DNA from: an uncultured Lentisphaeria bacterium
GTDB lineage: Bacteria > Verrucomicrobiota > Lentisphaeria > JABSQK01 > CAJWLW01
Reading direction: 5' to 3'
DNA: 5,075 nt
Assembly (NCBI GenBank): GCA_913042885.1
Contig: CAJWLW010000345.1
Span: forward strand, 1 to 5,075
This document shows, in pieces, positions 1-5,075 of the stretch. The notes below the pieces were generated by a model. The model worked only from the letters and a program-made list of their open reading frames with translations. It was not told the origin of the DNA and did no database searches. The first letter of the stretch is position 1, and each line of letters opens with the position of its first letter. A program made the translations under genes and the position numbers.

Positions 1-97
1 TTTTTGATTTTTTGGGTGTGCTTCATTGTGCATCCCTCTGCTTGGTTGGTGGTTTTCGGGTCTGTAAGTCCCAGTTTATGTTTTTGGTTGTCAGATC

Positions 98-126
98 GCG
101 GTGGTCAAGCCACCGCAGAGATTTTT
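98..126 (+). terminator. Possible intrinsic terminator of an upstream gene
   Basis: A perfect 7-base-pair GC-rich stem, GCGGTGG (98-104) with CCACCGC (110-116), closes a 5-base loop TCAAG. A run of five Ts follows at 122-126, after a 5-base gap. This resembles a weak rho-independent terminator reading left to right, perhaps ending a gene that lies before the window. The gap between stem and T-run is longer than in a strong terminator, so it could equally be a regulatory or chance hairpin. Confidence 0.3.
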
Positions 127-321
127 GCGTTCGAGGCTGCTTTTGGCATCCTCCTTCTGCGGCTGATGGCGATTTTTGCGCCAGTTCCCGCCGGTCACGC
201 TTCCCAGTTTAGAAAAAATGAAAACTTATTGCAAGAACTTTCTTGTAGTTCCCCGCAAAAAAGTTTTCGAAAGTTTCCTCCTTTCGCTCTTATTTGAAAC
301 GTCTCGTCTTGTTGATTACGC

Positions 322-396
322 ATTGTCGGGTTCGGATTTTGTCTGCGGTACGCGTTTATTTGCCACATATTGTCGGATTCGGATTTGTCTGCTGTA
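322..396. repeat. Pair of imperfect direct repeats upstream of sucC
   Basis: Two copies of a roughly 28-base unit lie in the same orientation. Copy A is at 322-350 and copy B at 369-396, separated by 18 bases (start-to-start distance 47). They share the cores ATTGTCGG and TTCGGATTT followed by GTCTGC. By eye they differ at two substitutions (330/377 and 347/393) and one extra T in copy A's T-run. The pair lies about 230-300 bases before the sucC start codon, where a promoter or operator would be reasonable. Tandem spaced units like this can be paired binding sites for a regulator, or a simple duplication. No mobile-element ends are visible around them. Confidence 0.7.
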
Positions 397-433
397 GGCC
401 ACTTTTCGCCATAATCACCAGCTATTGTACAAA

Positions 434-462
434 ACTGGCAATCTAATTGCAAGTCTTTTTTT
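434..462 (+). terminator. Hairpin plus T-run, possible terminator or attenuator in the sucC leader
   Basis: ACTGGCAAT (434-442) can pair with ATTGCAAGT (446-454) around a CTA loop, giving eight pairs and one G-A mismatch. A C and then seven consecutive Ts (456-462) follow immediately. The geometry is that of a rho-independent terminator on the plus strand, but the stem is rather AT-rich and so of modest strength. It sits 164 bases before the sucC start with no gene in front of it inside the window. It could end a short untranslated transcript or act as a transcription attenuator for sucCD. If the sucCD promoter lies downstream of it, it would simply insulate the operon. Confidence 0.35.
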
Positions 463-612
463 GTTGTCCGATAGCCTGCTTGAAGGCCTGTCCAAGTGCT
501 GGCATTCATACCGCGCCTCTACCGCATATTGCGTGCCGTTCTGGTCGCCGGTGACAATTTGATTTTGCCCGACGCGATGCCACATTCCCACGCACCAGTG
601 CAACAGCCCGGC

Positions 613-619
613 GGAGAGG
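613..619 (+). promoter_or_regulatory. Ribosome binding site that fixes the TTG start of sucC
   Basis: GGAGAGG ends seven bases before TTG at 627, an ideal Shine-Dalgarno position. The sucC frame has no ATG or GTG between the upstream in-frame stop at 552-554 and this TTG. Family members begin with M-x-(I/L)-H-E-Y-Q-A-K, which matches translation from this codon exactly. The ATG at 622 is in another frame and meets a stop after one codon. Confidence 0.8.
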
Positions 620-626
620 TGATGGT

Positions 627-1799
627 TTGAAAATTCACGAGTACCAGGCAAAAGAAATCCTCGAGGATTTCGGTGTCCCCGTCCCGGCGGGTACAGTCGT
701 TGGCGATCCTGCCGCTATCGATGATACCATAGACCACGTTCAGCGGGAATTCGATTCTGAAGCGGTCATGATCAAGGCGCAGATTCATGCTGGCGGGCGG
801 GGCAAGGGAGGCGGCGTCAAGTATTGCCCGGACACGGCTACGGCTGCTGCGGAAGCGCGACGGATCCTCGGCATGCAGCTGGTCACGCCGCAGACCGGCC
901 CAGCCGGGCAACTGGTGCAGAAGATCCTGGTTTGCCCGGCCATCGATATAGCAAAAGAATACTATCTGGCAGTAACTCTGGACCGTGGCCGCGAACAGGA
1001 TGTCATCATCGCCTCGGCCGAGGGCGGCGTCGAGATCGAGAAGGTCGCCGAAACGAATCCGGAGAAGATCACAAAGGTATGGGTCGACCCGCAGTTCGGC
1101 CTGCAGCCGTTCCAATGCCGGCGCGTCGTCGGCGCGCTCGGTTTCGGCGGCGCTCAGGCGAAGACGGTGAGCCGTCTCGTCGCCAACCTTTATCGTGCCT
1201 ACCATGCTACCGACGCGTCGATTGCCGAGATCAATCCGCTCGTGCTGACCGAACAGGGCGAGGTCACGGCGCTCGATGCCAAGTTCAATTTCGATGACAA
1301 CGCGCTGTACCGCCAGAAAGACATTGCCGCAATGCGTGACCTGGCCGAGGAAGATCCTGCCGAGGTCGAAGCGTCCGAGTCGAATCTCAACTACATCAAG
1401 CTCGACGGTACCGTCGGTTGCATGGTGAATGGCGCCGGGCTGGCCATGGCCACCATGGACATCATCAAGCTGAAGGGCGGTGAGCCTGCCAACTTCCTCG
1501 ATGTCGGCGGCGGTGCCAGCGCCGAAACTGTGCGCGACGGCTTCCGGATTATCCTGAGCGATACCAACGTTCGCGCTGTGCTGGTGAATATCTTCGGGGG
1601 TATCGTGCGCTGCGACCGCGTCGCCAACGGCATCGTCGATGCGGTAAAGGACTTGTCTTTGGAGGTGCCAGTGGTCGTCCGCCTCGCCGGCACCAACGCC
1701 GAGGAAGCCAAGGAAATCCTCGCTGCATCGGGGGTCGATATCGTCCCGGCCGAGTCCCTCGACGAAGCGGCCGAGAAAGTCGTCGCACTCACCGGGTGA
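627..1799 (+). CDS. sucC: Succinyl-CoA synthetase (ADP/GDP-forming), beta subunit
   Basis: This is the nucleotide-binding subunit of the TCA-cycle enzyme that converts succinyl-CoA, phosphate and NDP to succinate, CoA and NTP in the cytoplasm. The 390 residues match the usual length (E. coli has 388). The N-terminal ATP-grasp part (about 1-235) starts MKIHEYQAKEIL and has the basic and glycine-rich stretch IKAQIHAGGRGKGGG (49-63). EINPLV (201-206) and LDAKF (216-220) supply the expected metal-binding Asn203 and Asp217. The C-terminal ligase/CoA domain carries GCMVNGAGLAM (264-274), GGEPANFLDVGGGA (284-297) and NIFGGIVRCD (321-330). The start is TTG, set by a strong ribosome binding site and family alignment; the next in-frame Met is residue 48, inside the ATP-grasp fold. 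sucD follows after 51 bases, so an operon is likely. Preference for ADP or GDP cannot be read from the sequence by eye. Confidence 0.97.
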   Translation: MKIHEYQAKEILEDFGVPVPAGTVVGDPAAIDDTIDHVQREFDSEAVMIKAQIHAGGRGKGGGVKYCPDTATAAAEARRILGMQLVTPQTGPAGQLVQKILVCPAIDIAKEYYLAVTLDRGREQDVIIASAEGGVEIEKVAETNPEKITKVWVDPQFGLQPFQCRRVVGALGFGGAQAKTVSRLVANLYRAYHATDASIAEINPLVLTEQGEVTALDAKFNFDDNALYRQKDIAAMRDLAEEDPAEVEASESNLNYIKLDGTVGCMVNGAGLAMATMDIIKLKGGEPANFLDVGGGASAETVRDGFRIILSDTNVRAVLVNIFGGIVRCDRVANGIVDAVKDLSLEVPVVVRLAGTNAEEAKEILAASGVDIVPAESLDEAAEKVVALTG

Positions 1800-1850
1800 C
1801 GGCTCTCAGCAGCCATGCCCTGCAACTCATCTTCACTTTGGAAATCCGCA

Positions 1851-2726
1851 ATGTCTATTCTGGTTGATAAAGATTCCCGCATCATTGTCCAGGGCATTAC
1901 CGGCTCTGAAGGGTCCTTCCATGCGACACAATGTCACGAATACGGCGGCAACGTTGTCGGCGGCGTGACCCCGGGCAAGGGCGGAGAGACCGCACTGGAC
2001 GCGGGGTTGCCGGTATTCGATAGTTGCCACGAGGCGCGCCAGGGGACCGGTGCCAACGTCTCGTTGATTTTTGTGCCGGCGCCGTTCGCCGCCGATGCTG
2101 TCATGGAAGCGGCCGCTGCGGGCATCGAACTGATCGCCTGCATCACGGAAGGCATCCCGGTGCGCGACATGCTGCGGGCCACGGCGTTCGTCAAGAAAAA
2201 CGGTGCCCGGTTGATCGGCCCCAACTGCCCCGGCCTGTTGACGCCCGACGAGGCCAAGGTCGGCATCATGCCCGGACATATCGCCACGAAGGGCAGTGTC
2301 GGTGTGATTTCCAAATCCGGCACGTTGACTTATGAAGCGGCCCATCAGCTGGCGGCGGCGGGGCTCGGGCAGTCCACTTGTATAGGTATAGGGGGTGACC
2401 CGATCATCGGCACCGATATGTCCGAGCTGCTGGCGTTGTTTGAAGCCGATGACGATACCGAAGCGATGCTGATGATCGGTGAGATCGGCGGGCAGATGGA
2501 AATTCACGCTGCCGAATACGTCCGGGATCATGCGAGGAAACCAGTGTTCGGCTTCATCGCGGGGCGTACCGCGCCGCCAGGCCGGCGCATGGGACATGCC
2601 GGTGCGATCATCTCCGGCGCCGATGAATCGGCCGCTGCCAAGATGAAGGTACTGCGCGCCTGCGGGGTACACGTGGCAGAGTCGCCGGCTGAAATCGGGG
2701 CAATGATTGCCGATCACCTCGGCTAG
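1851..2726 (+). CDS. sucD: Succinyl-CoA synthetase, alpha subunit
   Basis: This is the CoA-binding, phosphohistidine-carrying partner of SucC. It receives phosphate on a histidine during conversion of succinyl-CoA to succinate and hands it to the nucleotide on the beta subunit. The 291 residues compare with 289 in E. coli. The N-terminal CoA-binding Rossmann domain has [11 protein letters not shown] (14-24) and [11 protein letters not shown] (35-45). Then come VPAPFAADA (75-83), ITEGIP (98-103) and GPNCPG (123-128). The ligase domain has [10 protein letters not shown] (154-163), GIGGDP (179-184), MIGEIGG (208-214) and RMGHAGAI (246-253), in which His249 is the phosphorylated residue. I chose ATG 1851 because translation from it gives the family start MSIL; an ATG at 1815 would add 12 unmatched residues without a ribosome binding site. 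The site before 1851 is weak (GGAA near 1840), so coupling to sucC translation is possible. Its TAG stop touches the stop codon of the convergent gene. Confidence 0.97.
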   Translation: MSILVDKDSRIIVQGITGSEGSFHATQCHEYGGNVVGGVTPGKGGETALDAGLPVFDSCHEARQGTGANVSLIFVPAPFAADAVMEAAAAGIELIACITEGIPVRDMLRATAFVKKNGARLIGPNCPGLLTPDEAKVGIMPGHIATKGSVGVISKSGTLTYEAAHQLAAAGLGQSTCIGIGGDPIIGTDMSELLALFEADDDTEAMLMIGEIGGQMEIHAAEYVRDHARKPVFGFIAGRTAPPGRRMGHAGAIISGADESAAAKMKVLRACGVHVAESPAEIGAMIADHLG

Positions 2727-2730
2727 CTAG
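2723..2730. other. Zero-spacing convergent stop-codon junction
   Basis: The sucD stop TAG (2724-2726) is followed immediately by CTA (2727-2729), which is the TAG stop of the minus-strand gene. The two stops lie within the perfect 8-base palindrome CTAGCTAG. No GC-rich hairpin with a T-run is seen between the genes, so termination of either transcript must occur inside the opposite gene or depend on Rho. Confidence 0.9.
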
Positions 2731-5075
2731 GTCACCGGCTGTTCCGCCTCAACCAGCCCACGCAGTTGGTCCTGCAGCGAACGATAGTCAGTCTTGCCGG
2801 TGCCGAGCAGCGGAATCTCCGGCACCTGGACTGCATGCTGGACACGGGCAATGTTGCCAAACCCCGCGGCCTTCAGCAACGCGTTTATTTCACTGGTGCT
2901 GGCTTCAAATACTGTAAAAGCGGCGATCCGCGGTCGCTCGCCGTCGGTTTCGTAAGACACCACGGCCGCCTGTGACATCCCTTCTTCATCGTCCGGGTGC
3001 GTTGCCTTGATTGCCTCTTCCATCGCCGGCAGGCTCAGCATTTCACCGCCGACTTTGACGAATCGTTTGAGCCGTCCGGACAATGAGAGGTTGCCGTCGG
3101 CATCGAGAAAGCCCAGATCCCCGGTGATGTAGAATCGCTCGCCACCGACCATCGAGAAAGCGTCCGAGGATTCGCGCCCGAGATAGCCGGCGAAGACGTT
3201 GCTGCCGCGCACCAGGATCAACCCCCGCTCAGTCAGCGCCATCGGCTCATGGGTCTCGGGATCGACAATGGCAACCTCCACGTCGCCCACCGGCCGGCCA
3301 ACCCCGACACGTGGACCGAGGCGGGCTGTCAGTGTCAGCACCGGCGAACATTCCGTAATGCCGTATCCCTCCTGCAGCGTCGCACCGAAGATGTCGGCGA
3401 CGGTGTCGAAAAGTTCGTCGGCTGCTTTTTCGGCGCCGACCACGACTTTGTCGACGCTTTCGAGCCGCTCGTCGCCCGACGCTTTGCAGATGGCCGAGAT
3501 AAATGTCGGGGTGCCGCAGACCATGGTCGGCTGCCACATGCGGATACCGCGTACCAGGCGCCGACTTTCGGTAGGGTTGGGGTAATAGGCGGTTTTCATG
3601 CCGGCCAGCAGCGGCAGCAGCCCAGTGACCGTGAAACCGAAGGAATGAAACGGCGGCAGGAAGCCGTAGAGCACGTCGCTTTTGTCGAGTTGCGCCGCCT
3701 CGACGCAGGCCGCGATATTCGCGAGGACGTTGCGGTGTGACAGCGGCACGCCCTTCGGAGCCGCCTCCGAGCCGCTGGTGAAGAGGATGACGGCGGTGTC
3801 GTCGATAGACGTTTTTGGTGCGTACCGGCGGGAAAGGCGCGCCGCTGAGCTGGTCGCGTTGATGCGGGCGCGGATCTTTCGGCCCATGGTTATTTTCGCG
3901 CTCCGCAGGTCTTCGAGCGTTATCAGATAATCGCCCAGCAGATCGAAGTTGAGCTGCTGCAGTTTGTCCAGGAAACGGCCGGAGGTCAGAATACGGCCCA
4001 GTTCCGAGCTCCTGATGGTGTGGTCGAGGTTGGCGTCTCCCAGTGTCCAGTTGACCATCACCGGGACCTTGCCGGCCAGCAGTGTCGCGACGACCAGCAA
4101 GTTGGCACCCGGCGAGGCGGGTAGCATGATGCCGATATTTTTCTCCGGGTACTCCGCGATGATGTCGGCCAGCAACAGCGCCCCGATTTTCATGCGGCCG
4201 TAAGTCAGCACGCCGCCGGTCTCGTCGGCCATCGCCACTCGCTGCTTCAGGCGGTCACAGGTTTCCAGGAATTGATGGTGGATTGGTGTGTCGAGACGGG
4301 GCGCGACCAGATCTGGGCGCGGCGAACTCTCGATCCAGCCGGACGGTGGTTCGACGTCGTGATGCTCATGTGCCTGCACCACACCGTTGGCGGCCAGCAG
4401 GACTTCACCGACCGTGCCGATATCCGTCAGTTCGACGTCGCTGACGAAAAATTCTTCGTCGAGCCAGGCCAGCAGATCTGCCATCATCAGTGAATCCAGA
4501 CCCAGGTCATTGGCCAGACTGTGGCTGTCATGGACATCCTCCGGCGAGCGTCCCGCCGCTGCCGCCAGATAAATGCAAACTTTCGAACGGATGGAGTCGG
4601 GCACTTCGGCGATGCCCGGCAGGTCAACCGGTTTTTTGGCCGCTTCGACGTCGAACAGCACTTCGCCCCAGCAACTGTAGGAAACCAGCGAGATTTCCTC
4701 GTTATTGGCGTTGTACCAGTTATCGAGCCAGGCGTTGATCGTCATCTTGTCAGCGTGCCGGGGAAAGTCCGCCGGACCGTCGATGACTTCGATGTGGATT
4801 TCCCGGCGCGGTGTGAAGAGCACGAGATTTTTCAGGAGATGACCGAAGCCGTACCTTATGCATTTGCCCAGCTCCGGCCGTTCCTGGTGCGTAATCCACG
4901 AAAAGCAACTGCCGACCAGCCCGGTCGTCCGCACCAGAACAATCTTCAGATCCGGATTGCGCTGCAGCAGGTCATAAAGGCCGGAGGCGCCGCGCAGGTC
5001 TTCGCGGTTGCCGCGCATCAGCCGGCCGGCAGGGTACATGATGACACTTTCGCCGGAATCCAGAAAGCCGACGAC
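2727..5075 (-). CDS. Aas-like acyltransferase–ACP–acyl-ACP synthetase fusion, 5' end outside window
   Basis: The visible 782 residues (numbered from the window edge) form three modules, and the frame is still open at 5075, so the true start and N-terminus are missing. Residues 1 to about 100 look like the end of a PlsC-type acyltransferase: SGESVIMYPAGRLMRG (7-22) sits where the family has its FPEG motif. The HX4D catalytic motif would lie off-window. An acyl carrier domain (about 159-231) follows, with LGLDSLMM (191-198) and phosphopantetheine Ser195. From about 265 to the end is an adenylate-forming ligase: FTSGSEAAPKG (432-442), PPFHSFGF (474-481), EGYGITE (569-575), TGD (651-653), GRLKRFVKVGGE (667-678) and the catalytic Lys761 in LLGTGKTDYR. 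The ligase half closely follows E. coli Aas (acyl-ACP synthetase/2-acylglycerophosphoethanolamine acyltransferase), which lacks an internal carrier domain. I infer ATP-dependent fatty-acid activation, loading on the in-cis carrier and transfer to a lysolipid at the membrane. The substrate is unproven, and a role in specialised lipid synthesis is possible. Confidence 0.88.
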   Translation of the reverse strand, partial: VVGFLDSGESVIMYPAGRLMRGNREDLRGASGLYDLLQRNPDLKIVLVRTTGLVGSCFSWITHQERPELGKCIRYGFGHLLKNLVLFTPRREIHIEVIDGPADFPRHADKMTINAWLDNWYNANNEEISLVSYSCWGEVLFDVEAAKKPVDLPGIAEVPDSIRSKVCIYLAAAAGRSPEDVHDSHSLANDLGLDSLMMADLLAWLDEEFFVSDVELTDIGTVGEVLLAANGVVQAHEHHDVEPPSGWIESSPRPDLVAPRLDTPIHHQFLETCDRLKQRVAMADETGGVLTYGRMKIGALLLADIIAEYPEKNIGIMLPASPGANLLVVATLLAGKVPVMVNWTLGDANLDHTIRSSELGRILTSGRFLDKLQQLNFDLLGDYLITLEDLRSAKITMGRKIRARINATSSAARLSRRYAPKTSIDDTAVILFTSGSEAAPKGVPLSHRNVLANIAACVEAAQLDKSDVLYGFLPPFHSFGFTVTGLLPLLAGMKTAYYPNPTESRRLVRGIRMWQPTMVCGTPTFISAICKASGDERLESVDKVVVGAEKAADELFDTVADIFGATLQEGYGITECSPVLTLTARLGPRVGVGRPVGDVEVAIVDPETHEPMALTERGLILVRGSNVFAGYLGRESSDAFSMVGGERFYITGDLGFLDADGNLSLSGRLKRFVKVGGEMLSLPAMEEAIKATHPDDEEGMSQAAVVSYETDGERPRIAAFTVFEASTSEINALLKAAGFGNIARVQHAVQVPEIPLLGTGKTDYRSLQDQLRGLVEAEQPVT
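4271..4609 (-). other. Acyl carrier (phosphopantetheine) domain and linker inside the fusion protein
   Basis: This segment encodes the internal carrier region of the minus-strand protein. The start SIRSKVCIYLA is helix 1 of an ACP fold. The motif LGLDSLMMADLLAWLDEEF is the classic helix-2 start with the modifiable serine encoded by the TGA-complement at 4491-4493. TDIGTVGEVLLA matches the helix-4 region. After it comes a charged, proline-containing linker (HEHHDVEPPSGW and onwards) leading to the ligase domain. The serine being intact indicates a functional carrier if a phosphopantetheinyl transferase is present. Confidence 0.85.

Larger units (their letters stand above)
1..626. other. Non-coding region upstream of sucC, likely promoter and leader
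   Basis: I see no convincing gene in these 626 bases. The open frames here are short, T-rich in composition and give proteins with no recognisable domain or ribosome binding site. The first half is clearly richer in T than the genes that follow, with runs such as those at 1-13 and 81-85. From left to right the stretch holds a GC-rich hairpin (98-116), the exact decamer GATTTTTGCG twice (120-129 and 171-180), a small perfect inverted repeat CAAGAA-CT-TTCTTG (232-245), a pair of imperfect direct repeats (322-350, 369-396), a hairpin followed by seven Ts (434-462), a further stem-loop (470-492) and the sucC ribosome binding site. The sucCD promoter is expected here. Hexamers close to the -10 consensus occur at 410-415 (CATAAT) and 442-447 (TCTAAT), but neither has a convincing -35 box at normal spacing, so I do not assign a promoter. 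Confidence 0.6.

Noticed and set aside
4..297. 97-codon plus-strand open frame starting with TTG in the T-rich left end
   Set aside because: It has no ribosome binding site, its low-complexity hydrophobic start reflects T-runs, no domain is recognisable and it spans the 98-116 hairpin.
322..396. Start of a CRISPR array
   Set aside because: There are only two imperfect copies with an 18-base spacer, no further repeats and no cas genes nearby.
410..447. Sigma-70 promoter using CATAAT (410-415) or TCTAAT (442-447)
   Set aside because: No -35 box with acceptable match lies at 16-18 bases. The best candidate for the first, TTGTCT at 385-390, would need a 19-base spacer.
519..1205. 228-codon minus-strand open frame
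   Set aside because: It is antisense to the start of sucC. The length comes from GC-rich codon bias and the product resembles no known family.
1815..1850. Upstream ATG extension of sucD
   Set aside because: The 12 added residues do not match the family, there is no ribosome binding site before 1815, and ATG 1851 gives the conserved MSIL start.
1833..2717. 294-codon minus-strand open frame covering sucD
   Set aside because: It is an exact antisense shadow of sucD, whose protein is recognised over its full length.
3249..3740. 163-codon plus-strand open frame
   Set aside because: It is a shadow of the ligase domain of the minus-strand gene, which carries all the conserved adenylation motifs.

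Overview
The window is a GC-rich bacterial chromosomal segment of mostly housekeeping metabolism. It holds two complete plus-strand genes, sucC and sucD (the beta and alpha subunits of succinyl-CoA synthetase), and the 3' portion of a large minus-strand gene for a multidomain fatty-acid-activating protein related to E. coli Aas. The organism looks like a Gram-negative bacterium: the coding sequence is GC-rich, the SucD is of the short bacterial type, and the partner gene resembles a lysophospholipid acyltransferase/acyl-ACP synthetase. A proteobacterium or a member of another Gram-negative phylum such as Planctomycetes would fit, but the sequence read by eye does not settle the lineage.

Layout. 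Positions 1-626 contain no convincing gene. This stretch is visibly more T-rich than the coding part. It carries a GC-rich hairpin (98-116), a pair of about 28-base imperfect direct repeats (322-350 and 369-396), a hairpin followed by seven T residues (434-462) and several smaller stem-loops up to the sucC ribosome binding site. It probably contains the sucCD promoter and a long leader. sucC (627-1799) begins with TTG behind a good Shine-Dalgarno sequence. sucD (1851-2726) follows after a 51-base gap and is very likely co-transcribed. The minus-strand gene (2727 to beyond 5075) ends base-to-base against the sucD stop codon, so the two transcription units converge with no spacer.

Function. SucC and SucD together form the TCA-cycle enzyme that interconverts succinyl-CoA and succinate with substrate-level phosphorylation of a nucleotide diphosphate. 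No other TCA gene (sucAB, lpd, mdh) is visible beside them. The minus-strand protein reads, in order, as the end of a PlsC-like acyltransferase, an acyl carrier protein domain with its phosphopantetheine serine, and a full acyl-adenylate-forming domain. This suggests a single chain that activates a fatty acid, loads it on its own carrier and passes it to a lysolipid.

The most interesting points are this acyltransferase-carrier-ligase fusion, the non-canonical acyltransferase motif in it, the structured repeat-bearing leader upstream of sucC, and the zero-spacing convergent junction. I saw no mobile element, CRISPR array, defence system or RNA gene.
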